Shown here: positions 1 through 12,100 of the stretch, piece after piece
Position numbering within the stretch: position 1 is the stretch's first letter
Layout: every line of letters starts with the position of its first letter
Source: Antedon mediterranea
Lineage: Eukaryota; Echinodermata; Crinoidea; Comatulida; Antedonidae
Direction of reading: 5' to 3'
NCBI RefSeq assembly: GCF_964355755.1
Contig: NC_092678.1
Span: 5,304,922 to 5,368,921, forward strand
Length of the DNA stretch: 64,000 nt
Translations under genes and position numbers: made by a program
The notes under the pieces: generated by a model
Seen by the model: only the letters and a program-made list of their open reading frames with translations
What the model was told of the DNA's origin: nothing
The model's database searches: none

Positions 1-124
1 ATGGCAATCATACAGTATCAGAGCCGTCCCCTTGAAAGCTTCACTACCCCTCATTTTTTTAAAATATTAGATTTTCCAAAACCTTCAATTTTCAGTAATA
101 CAATTGATAGCAAACATATTGTAC

Positions 125-3100
125 CTCTAATACAACGATAACATGTCCATTGGCTAAGCTGCTTAGCATGTGAGTCATTTGGCCATAACATTCAGGGTTC
201 ACAAGATATCCACCCTAAGCGGAAAATATATTGAAAAAAATGAGAAATATTAGTACATATTTGAAGCTCTGTCTACACTTTTAAACTTTATGTGACAAAA
301 AATGTGAAGTGACCATATGTGGACATTGTGATATCACTACCATATTTGGGCACATCATATTTTGTTGTCTCATAAGTTTGATAGTGTAGACAGAGCTTTA
401 GAAACATTCTGGCTTGTTTATAAAAGGGCAAAATGTACAACATTGATTGAGGACATTGTCACAAACTGAACAGTTTATATTAAACAATCCCCAGAACTTT
501 ATTTTCACACTTACCAATGGATCTCCCAAGGCAGCATCAAAGCCTGCAGATACAAAGACCAAGTCAGGAGCATACTAGAAAAGGAGGAAATACACACAGA
601 TAAACAGTGGTCTTATAGTATAATACTTGTCCTGTAAGCAAGTGATCAGGGGACCGAATCCAACAGTTATTCGTTAGTTACCGAGTTGTTTGATATCATT
701 AATATGTATAAAAAATGAGCAACGCTTTTCCAGAATCATTTTTTTGTGTTATTACACGTTATACACACAAGTTGACCTTTGAAATTTCAAAATGTGTGCT
801 ACACTTTGTTCTGGTAGTATACGAAGCACTGGATGGGGTTCACATGTATTTTTCTAGGCATGAACAGCTTACCTCATAGGCTACAGGCATGATGATTTTC
901 TGAAAGGCTGCTAAATACTCAGCATCTCCCATTTTAGCCTAAAAAATATTGATACAAAAAATGTAACTACGTTTAAATTATATCCTGGAATTCAATAAGC
1001 ACCAACCCGCAATAATTGGGGGCTTTTCAATTTGTGATGACCTATGGCCTATCTAGGTCAGGTTAAATGATGCCGCAGCTCGTCACCTGGACTTTGTCGA
1101 GGTGGGGAGCGAAGAAACACAATGCAAATTGAAAGCTTTCCGAATATTAAAGTCTTACCCAATTCCAAGCAATGTTAATGTTAAACCCAGCTCCTTTATC
1201 TAGTCCAACTTTATCAGGCTCAGCTCTACTGGAAGCTGGAAAGAACGCTCCTTCATCATAACGATGCAGAGAAATATACAACACACTCGGGTCCTTGTCA
1301 AACATGTTTTGAGTACCGTTACCATGGTGAATGTCCCAATCAACAATTAACACCCTTTAAAATATATAAAATACAATGAAAGGATGAAAAAAAAAATGAA
1401 TACGTGAGGTAAATAAGTGAAATGAGAAGATTGAGGAAGAAACTGCAAAATGTAAAGAGCAATAGCCTGTCACAGACATATTAATGTACTGTTTTTAGCC
1501 GGTCACCTTCAGCAGACTAGGTTCTTTTTTCAGCCGTTTGTTTGTATCTTTCTTTGATTCATTTTTTCTTTGTATCTTTTTTCTTTGTTTTTATCTTTCC
1601 TTTTTTCTGTTATTGTTTTTATCTTTCCTTCTTTCTATCTTTCCTTCTTTCTTTCTTTGTATTTTTCTTTCTTTGTTTTTATCTTTCCTTCTTTCTATCT
1701 TGCCTTCTTTCTTTCTTCGTATCTTTCTTTTTTTGTTTTATCTTTCCTTCTTTCTTTTTTTGTTTTTATCTTTCCTTCTTTCTATCTTTCCTTCTTTCTT
1801 TTTTCGTATCTTTCTTTTTTTGTTTTATCTTTCCTTCTTTCTTTCTTTGTTTTTATCTTTCCTTCTTTCTTTGTTTTTATCTTTCCTTCTTTCTTTTTTT
1901 GTTTTTATCTTTCTTTCTTTCTTTTTATCCTTCCTTCTTTGTATCTTTCTTTCTTTGTTTTATTTTTCCTTCTTTCTTTCTTTGTTTTTATCTTTCCTTC
2001 TTTCTTTCTTTGTTTTTATCTTTCCTTCTTTCTTTTTATCCTTCCTTCTTTGTATCTTTCTTTCTTTGTTTTATCTTTCCTTCTTTCTCTGTTTTATCTT
2101 TCCTTCTTTCTTTCTTTGTTTTTATCTTTCCTTTTTTCTTTCTTTCTTTGTTTTTATCTTTCCTTCTTTCTTTCTTTGTTTTTTCTTTCCTTCTTTCTTT
2201 TTTTGTTTTTATCTTTCCTTCTTTCTGTTTATCCTTCCTTCTTTGTATCTTTCTTTCTTTGTTTTTATCTTTCCTTCTTTCTTTGTTTTATCTTTCCTTC
2301 TTTCTTTCTTTGTTTTATCTTTCCTTCTTTCTTTGTTTTTATCTTTCTTTCTTTCTTTCAACACATTAAAATGCAACTAAGTTGCAAACGACAAATCTAA
2401 TATACTCACCAGCTGGTCTAGTTTTTTTTTTTTTTTGCTTTTTATAGGTTTTTTAAAAAATGTTTTGGCACCTTTCTTTCATGTAACAAGTCCACATCCA
2501 AAGTCTCAAAAACCTCTTTTTTTTTGTTATTTTAACTGAGTATGTATTGGACAAAATATAGCGACATGTAAAATTAAATTAATTAAGATTAAATTAATTA
2601 ATAAATTGTTTTCATACCTTTTGACACCATACATTTGTTTGGCGTATTTTGCAGCAACGGCAACTGTGTTAAATATGCAAAAACCACATGCAAACTTCTC
2701 CTCAGCATGGTGTCCAGGCGGTCTACAGCAAGGAGAAATACAGCAAGCGATCAATGTCCATAGATTAAGAAAAGAGATTTTGTACACACAGATGAATTAA
2801 TATTTATGACAAGCAAAACGAGCGGAGACGTTAAGTGGAAAACAAAAATATAGAATCTATGTTATTTTTCATGACCATTTACACAAAACGTGGAGCGGAT
2901 GGGTGGTTGAGCGGAAACCAGCTCAGGATAGATACAGATTGTACATGGGACAAGCATGTGGTATTCCGCTTACCGTTACCGCTTGCCTGCGTAAATTAGC
3001 CTTAAGGAAACACAGTGGCTTACCTTACTATTGCGGTGCCATTAACAGACTGTTAAATAGAGAAAGAGAAAAAGCAAGTAAATAAATACTGTAAATAAAT

Positions 3101-6100
3101 ATGTTGTGTAAAAAAACAACACAATATATAAACAAACACAACTGCGACAAATAAAAATGATGGATCATAATCACATCCGGTTTTAAAAATGACTTTCAAG
3201 TATATAGTTTGTTTGTGCCAAATTAAAAATATTTTATTACCTTGCCTGTGAGGACATCATCCACAATTGTTAGGACGCCACCAAGTGCCAAACGTGCACA
3301 AGCATAGGTATCCTAAGACATACAAATTAGACTATTATTAATTATTAACTAATAATTATCAAATTAACTTTAAATACAGAAAATATAATAATAAATTACA
3401 TCCTCTAAAACTGGACTCTCAAAAGATAATGATGCTAATTGAGACAACTGAACAATGGTGTCTGGAGTGGCCCAGTCTGGTTTGGGAAGATGATATGTCT
3501 CCAGACTGTTGTGTATCATTGTGTAAATTTAATTAATTAAAGCAAAAGAGTTTGCGGTCAATGAATAGAAAAACGACGAATAAATCACTTCTCAGTTAAT
3601 CAACGAAATTAAAAACTGAGATAATGAATAATTGATAGAATAACAAGAAAAAAAGATTAATATCAAATTACAGATTAGTTATTGAAGTGAAAATCTTCAA
3701 AGAAATTGCCAACAAAAATACATAATTTATAACATGAATTTAGTAACTGAATGGATAACATTTGATTAACAAAATGATCGAAAAAAGAAAAAAAAATCTG
3801 AATATTACAAAATATGGAATGAACATATCTTTGAATGAATGTGGGATAAATAAAAAAAAAGTCTTACTGGGTGAAGATATATTGATTCATAATTTTCTTG
3901 TTGTTTTGCTAATTCTCGAAAAGACATTGATTTTGTCTGTTCCATAGTTTCTATGTAATCAATACTGAAAATAATAATAGTTAATTCTTATATAGCGCAT
4001 ATAAGCAAGCTCTCAATGCACATAAATTAAAATACTGAAGTGACAATAATTTAAATTAATGAAATGCATTATCATCCAAAAGTTAATAATAGAATATGCC
4101 AACAAAAACTTTCCCAACTTCTTCAATATCAGTTTCTTCAGTTCCAAGTAATAATTTCAAATGTTATTTTTAAAAACACTTTATTTGTGAAACTTAACAT
4201 TTCTTTAAGACAGTTTACTACTGCATTTGTATATAAAGTTCATTCTCGATTATAAGTTAATTACCAGGAAAATTTAAATTTTAAATATCTTACTTGTGGC
4301 ACAATTCAATTTCTTGGTGTACTGCATATCTAGCCTAAATTATTTAAAAAAAAAAATAAAAAATTAAAACATAGTGATATCACCTACTTAGGTATTATTA
4401 CATTTAAACGTAGACATAGCATTCTCTGAAGTCTGTAATTTGAGAACTACATGTAAGAATGTGTGTATCTATAACTCTAGAATCCTTGGGGAGGGTAGGT
4501 GTTGATGAAATAAAAAAAAAACATATAGAAAGTATTATACTGGCAAACGGCGGCATCTTTCTACAAGTCCAAGTGCTTCATGTTTCTCAAATATCCACGA
4601 CACTCTTTCAGGTCGTTCTGGATGGTTACTGGAAAAAGAAAAGAAATTAAGAAATGAAAGAAGTAGAAATACTTTTGATTGTGGAATTAGGAATTTGAGA
4701 TGATTGTCCCATCTTTTTTATACTGAGGAAAGACACTTTACTATAAGTTTACCTATCTTCACCAGGTGTACAAATAGGTACCTGGTACCTGCACTGATTA
4801 CTGCAGCTTTAACATAATTGAAAGTATCCATACATATTTGATTCAATAGGTAATAGTTAGACGGTATTATACTATTAACAACAATATATAAATACTTACA
4901 ACACTGTGTGATGTAACCTCATTCTATCATCATATACTAAGCATGTCCTGAAAGATTAACAAAAAATAGACTGAACACCAAGCTCAAATATGGTAGTGAT
5001 ATGCCCAAATATGATAGTGGTATGCCCAAATATGGTAGTGATATGACATCATCATGTCCATATATGAGCACATCACATTTTTTCACATGTTTGATAGTGT
5101 AAGACAGAACTTAACGGAATAAATCAAAGTAGAATTGTTCAGTCAAGGATGTAATAAGATGACCTAGATAAATATACATGAAATTATCAAAAACATTTAA
5201 CTGATGGAACTTAAGTCTCATCACAGACATGTCTGTTAATGTCCGTTTCCCACTAGGCAAATCAAACATTCCTCAGCTCTGATTGGTTTTTATATTGCAA
5301 AAGGTAGATGAAAAGATTTCCAATTTATGCAAATAAAATCACCTGGTGGAAACAGGCTTTAACAACAAATGGCAATAAAGGGAAGTAATTCTCCACTGAT
5401 GAATGAAAAAACAAAAACATTTTATCAAAATACAATAATCAGACAGATCACACAAGGGCAAACATTAACGAAAATCTTACCTGTATTTTGGTACTGTAAG
5501 CTGAATTTCTGCCATCATGTTGGCGAGCGTCTTTATAGGGTCTTCATTGAAGCCGCTACTTACACTCACATCTTTATCTGTATACACTGCAATATTAACA
5601 TCCACCTTAGATGTATCTAGAAAACAAATCCATAAACAAGTACAGTGTTAACAACCTTACCTGTACATTTAGACAACTTTCAATATTTGTTGTGAGGTGG
5701 TTTCCCGAAAGATCGTAAAATCAAAACGGTACTGGGTATGAATATTGAATATTGAAACGTGGCAGGCTGAAGGCGCTTGATCTTTGACAAGATTGCCTAC
5801 ATTTCTAGTATTTTAACCTTACAATACTTGTGTTGTATATTCAGGTACAGCCGCTCCATAATCTCTTTGCTTTTCTTCCTTATATCTAAATTAACATAAA
5901 ATTATTTATACTAACAAACATTACTGTTTATATGCCTAATATGTTTTACATCTTTAACATATTTTCATAAACATCCTCATATCGTACAACGACTCGTAAC
6001 AAATTTTCTCAACTTTCTATCATCTAAAAGTCGTAGTTAGTCATGTCTCGGGTCACATTCTATGGTCACCGTACAGATAGGCTACTACATCAGTACTTCT

Positions 6101-9100
6101 ATGAATGGATGACTAGTTGGTGACAAGAACGCTAGTTGGTCATACCCAGTACCGTTTTGATTTTACGATCTGTCGGGAAACCACCTCACAACCATCACGA
6201 CGTAGATAGTACGCGAGCGAAGCGAGCGTACCATCTAGTTTAGACAACTTTAAATATTTGTTATCTCAACATTATATTTGTGTAAATGTTTTGTTTTTTA
6301 CCTTGATGTTGGAAACATTTCCAGAATGGTTTGATATTGGCAATTGTCTCTAAAATGCTATCAAATGACCTGTTATAAAAGAAAACAAAAATATTTCTCA
6401 ATCCTTGTAATCTTTGAATGTATTCATTATATAATTTCATTCATTCAAATGACTATAAAAAACTATAAAATAATTGTGTGTTTAATTCAGCTAACACCAT
6501 GTCTGCAGTATGTTAACTTAAAAAACAGTATAAAATGCTTGTTGGACTTAATGCAAGTGCTTGATATAAAAGCAGAACAAAATAAGTTATCTAACTATTA
6601 TATAGAAAATGACCTTACTTAATTTGTAATTATGTTTATGCTATAAAATATATGTAAATGGAATAACATTAGTAGAAATGTATGTTGAACATAAAAGTAT
6701 GTATTTAGTTGAAAAATAAATTATGTATTTAGTTGGAAAATAAATTATGGATTAAAAAAAAGAAAGAATGTAAATACAGTACTCTAAACATAATATGTTT
6801 AACTGTAAATAAACAAAAAAAGTTAAGTGTTAAAAGATAATAATGAAAAAGATGAACTCAAAAAGAACTGTACTGTAAAATTATATTATGTATTAATGGA
6901 ATAAAAGTGGGATGAACCCACGTAAGACAAAAAGAAAATGACCTTACTTTTTATTAACTTGTTTTTGTGGCTGTAACTGTGGACAAACATCTCCAAGTAA
7001 AGTGCGTACAACCATTGAAATGCTTTCTGATAAACTCTCTAAGCAGTATCCACCCTAATGATAAGAAACATCATCACAGCAACTACACAGGGATTTAGCT
7101 AGTCTAGGGATGGGTGTCAACAAATTATGGGTGAGGGGAAATAAACGGTACTTAGCGGTTTCTTGCGTACTGTGACAAAATTTGTCACAATCATATAGCA
7201 CAATTAAAACTACTAGATGGTACGCTCGCTTCGCTCGCGTACCATCTAGGTCGTGCCCACAGATGGTTCTCGAATACACAGTAATTTCAGCGTAGCAAAA
7301 CTGGCGATTTCAAATGTACGTACCGCAGGACTATAATACATTGTCGTTTACAGAAACGAATAAATAGACACGATGATTTATTTAGTCAACTAAAATTAGC
7401 ACCCTGGGAATTACTTCCGAAGGAGAAACTTATCAAAATGAGTCCAAATTTTTGATTTGGACTCATTTAAAGAAACCAATTTGTGTTTTGTATGTAACAT
7501 TAGGGTTGAGGGATGGGAAAGCAGATAGGTACAAAGAGGAACAATTTTTAAATATATTCTTTATCCACTCAGTAACGAAATATTTTTTTCGTGTTTTATA
7601 GGCCTATAAATAATATACCTCTAAATACAGTAAAACATTTGCGATTTAATACTTTGTTAAAACTGTCACTGTCATAATCGATTGAAATATTAAAGTACAT
7701 GTCACGATACACCACTACGACATTTATTTTATTGGTAATTATTAATTAATACAAACGTTGAGAAGGAACTGTCAGTATAAAGTGTATTTGTATATAATAA
7801 TGTGTTTATATATCTAACAGTAGATCCTAACCACAATCTCAGTAATAAAGTTTATCTGTATATATTTTTATATTACATCTAACAGTACGAACATTCACAG
7901 TAAGATATGTTCGATTCAAATGAGGACTAAAAATAGTTAATAGGTATTTACAGTATTGTCAAAGTATTGCAATTTTATTCTCAAAGGGCCCATATATTTA
8001 CCTAACATATGTGTTAAACCAAGGGCTCATAAATTTACCTACTTGTGTTAAACCAAACTCTGGCAGACTGAGAGATTGGGATGTTCCATTCAGCGCAAAT
8101 CAATACATTTGTATAATCATATATTAAATCTATCAAAATAGTATTTTTTTAAGAAAATCGGCCTGTCTTCAACATTATGATGGTGTACTCTAGCTGTTCA
8201 ACCGTTTTCAGCTATTAAAAACAATTATCGTAGGAGGAGATAGGAAAATGCGAAGCCTCCTCGCATTTTTGTGGCGGGTATTTTTCAAGATGGACATCCA
8301 TTAGACAGTGTATACCACGATCGGAAAACACCCCTATTTGGGGCAAATCGTTGAACCTAAATTCGTTTTAATTGTCAATAACTAATTATCTAACTTAATT
8401 TAATTAGTAAACAGGGTTACATCAGGTGGTTAAAACCAGTACCGAAAGTACGAACCAACTTTATATACCATCGAGTAAAAATTCTAGAAGTAAGGCGCGA
8501 TTTACCGAATTTTGCCCTTACGTAAATTTATATATAGATGAGTACATAAGGTGGATTTGAACCCAGGTTCTGTCTTTATGGACAACTATAACTTAAAACT
8601 TAAAAGTGCTTTTATGATGAACTTATGGTTGACCTAAATGTTGAAGGGTTACTCACCTCTAAAGCACAGCAGACTTTGCCATCTGCTAGGCCCATTATCA
8701 TGCTCATCAGATGAGCATAACATGCTGGGCTAACTCGCATGAAACCCTACACCAAAAAAAAGCATGTAATATAATACTTAATAGTCCATATAATTTAAAC
8801 AGATCTCTATCTACTAATATTAAATGGAGTAAGTGCAGAATCTGTTTCGGCTTCAGGCTTTACTCACTCTTTATTATTCATTGGTGCCCAAATAGTGCCC
8901 AAATATTATTATTACTTAAAATAATTACTTTATTTTAAAGATACCTTTTCTCAATATTGTTTCTTAAACTTTAGAAGCTAGACAGCTCTGTAATTTTTAC
9001 AAATTTTAAATCGGCAAATTAGAATGTCATACCTCTGGATCGCCAATTGATGCATCCACTCCACACGCTACTAAAACCAGTTGCGGATTGTACTAAAAAG

Positions 9101-12100
9101 ATCAAGCAAAATTAAATACATTACAAGACATTCCTTAAGTCAATAAAACTATTACCAAAAACTGTCATTAAGAACAGCAGTACAGTCATTTAAAAACTAC
9201 AGCAATCAAAGAACTGATTTAACTTAACTTTAGATCCAACCTATTGCTATTTATTTAATATTTGTTTAAGACATCATCACCTCATAAGCTATTGGAAGAA
9301 GAATTTGCTAAAACATAATCACCTCATAAGCTACTGGAAGAAGAACTTGTTGAAAGGCGGCTAGATATTCTGCATCCCCCAACCCAATCTATCAAAGACA
9401 ATTATTATACTGTTTATGATAAAAAGATTGTAATAATAATAACATTTTTGCACAAACAAATAGAGCAAAATACAGAGTAACATAATAAATATACAACCAA
9501 TAATAATATAATGCAAGAAAGAGAAAACACAGCAAGCAAGTTTAGAAACATATCAGTGAGTAAAGCCTTGTTTACACTATCAAACGTGTAATAAAAAATA
9601 GTGATGTGCCCATATATGGACATGATGATGTCATATCACTACCATATTTGGGCATATCACTACCATATTTGGGCACATCACACTTTTTTGTCAAACTAAA
9701 TTGATAGTGTAGACAGAGCTTAAGGGACTCCCTAGGTATGTTTATTCAGATTTCTTCTGAATCATTGTCTTCTTCTTCTGTTTCCAAATTATGTTGGTTT
9801 ACTAACCTCATTCCAATGGATGTTAATATTGTAGCCCTGTCCTGCTCCTACACCCATGTACTTGGAACTACTTACTAACCTCAATCCAGGGGATGTTAAT
9901 ATTGTAGCCCTCTCCTGCTCCTGCACCTATGTACTTGCAACTACTTACTAACCTCATTCCAAGGGATGTTAATATTGTAGCCCTCTCCTGCTCCTACACC
10001 TATGTACTTGCAACTATACTAACCTCATTCAAGGGGATGTTAATATTGTAGCACTGTCCTGCTCCTACACCTATGTACTTGCAACTACTTACTAACCTCA
10101 TTCCAAGGGATGTTAATATTGTAGCCCTGTCCTGCTCCTACACCTATGTACTTGCAACTACTTACTAACCTCATTCCAAGGGATGTTAATATTGTAGCAC
10201 TGTCCTGCTCCTACACCTATGTACTTGCAACTACTTACTAACCTCATTCCAAGGGATGTTAATATTGTAGCCCTGTCCTGCTCCTACACCTATGTACTTG
10301 CAACTACTTACTAACCTCATTCCAAGGGATGTTAATATTGTAGCACTGTCCTGCTCCTACACCTATGTACTTGCAACTACTTACTAACCTCATTCCAAGG
10401 GATGTTAATATTGTAGCCCTGTCCTGCTCCTACACCTATGTACTTGCAACTACTTACTAACCTCATTCCAGGGGATGTTAATATTGTAGCCCTGTCCTGC
10501 TCCTACACCTATGTACTTGCAACTGCTTTCTATTAAGTTAGGCCAGGATGTCTCATGTCCATATTGATGAATAGAAAAATATAAAACACTAAAAAAATAA
10601 TAAAAAACAACAGATAAAGATCAAAATATAACAAATAGTGTTGCTCTTTACTTCTCTAATAATTAATTATGGAAAAATCTAATCCTTATTGTATATATTA
10701 TTTTGTGAGTTAAAAAAAACTGATTCTTTGAAGGTTTATTTATTACTGATTTTTCCCCTTAAAATAAAAATTGATAATACAATCTGTGTACTTGAATTTA
10801 AATAAATATTTATAGTTGAGAAAATACATCACCTCATATAGAAAAACTAGTATGGCTAGTATGAGGTTTTTTTAACTTTTTTAAACTTACTGTGGCATAA
10901 TGTACGATTTAAACTCAATAAAGATTACCTTGGATCATCTTCAAACATTTGTTGGAGACCTTGTCCATGATGAACATCAAAATCAACTATTAAAATTCTA
11001 GATATGAAGAAAACAACAAGAAAAATACAAACAATTTTAATTTATGTTATTTCAACAAACAACCCAGGAGTTGCATCAACAATAGTGCACCATGAACTAC
11101 AACCCATGGAACAAACCCAGGAGTTGCATCAACAATAGTGCATCATGAACTACAACCCATGAAACAAGCTTGAACAATACATAAAATATAAAACGGTCTC
11201 ATTGTATAGATTCATATTGTGAAAGTAGAGTGTTTGATGTTAATATAAAGTTTGCGGTACACCACATGTATTAGTTCTGAAAAGAACTGTTGAGTTTCTC
11301 GACGTTTCGATCAATATACTTTGATCGTCCTCAGGAGTGAGAATGGAGTGAGTGTTTGAATCAGTTTAATTTTAAATTGCAGAAGTTTTAGAAAGGTCGG
11401 ACCATCAAAACTTCTAATAGAATAAGTACTGATGCTTATCAGAAAAAGTAAAAATATCTTTAGAATAATTTTAAGCCACCGTACCTCTCCAAATTAAACT
11501 TGTGTTTAACTTGTCGTGCAGCAAGTGCAATATTGTTGAAAATACAGTAGCCATTTGGTACACTTTCTTGTGCATGGTGACCAGGAGGCCTAAAAAAAGC
11601 AAAGTTTTGTGTGTCGAAATATTTCAGTTATTAATTTATTTTATTACAAAAACAAGAATCATATCAGAGGAAAAATGAAAGTTTGTACATACCTGACAAG
11701 GGCAATACCATTTCGCAACTAAAGAAAAAAATATATTAAGTGAGAGTTAGCACAAATAAAAAATATAAATAGTGTGGAAAGGAAATAATTCAATAAATTG
11801 AATGAGTGGGGTGTGACATAGAGTGAAAAAAACAATGTAAAATAACACCACAAATTATGACACGAGAGTCTGTATAATAGATCAACTAAACCACTAGAAG
11901 CAAGAGTGAACCTTGACCTCAAATAAACATAAGGACTATTAATAATGACATGAAGTGCTACAAAACTGTCTAATAGTTGCTTCTTTTCACAAGGGAGACG
12001 AATTTGTTTTTACAAGTTTGATCTTATGACCAAAAGGAAGGCATTAATTAATCAAGTGGCACAATGTTCCAAATATAACCACGGACATGTTATCATTATT

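Larger units (their letters stand above)
125..4947 (-). other. HDAC6: HDAC6 catalytic domain 2 exons (last part outside window)
   Basis: Second deacetylase domain, from about residue 459 on. It shows RPPGHH (H587, H588), [11 protein letters not shown] (D623, D625, H627), [12 protein letters not shown] and [11 protein letters not shown] (D718). The last exon in the window stops at VIVVLE, just before the GGY tyrosine exon. Domain 2 is the main tubulin deacetylase domain in known HDAC6 proteins (family knowledge). Exon lengths are 88, 41, 97, 72, 26, 105, 196, 66, 60 and 90, matching domain 1 almost one for one. The 26-bp micro-exon at 3049-3024 encodes SVNGTAIV and supplies the strand just before the PPGHH motif; it is easily missed but required for the frame. 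Confidence 0.9.

Noticed and set aside
1538-2400. Three long overlapping plus-strand open frames of about 275-280 codons
   Set aside because: They arise from the pyrimidine microsatellite; all three frames are open with the same Phe/Ser/Leu composition and none has a domain or splice context.
3980-4025. CTTATATAGCGCAT...CTCAATGCAC motif, similar to 52725-52770 and 61213-61250
   Set aside because: Probably a fragment of a common invertebrate short repeat; too short and too divergent to define here.
8545-8590. tRNA-like B box (GGTTCAAATCC on the minus strand)
   Set aside because: No matching A box or foldable cloverleaf around it. It could be a SINE remnant but is too weak to call.
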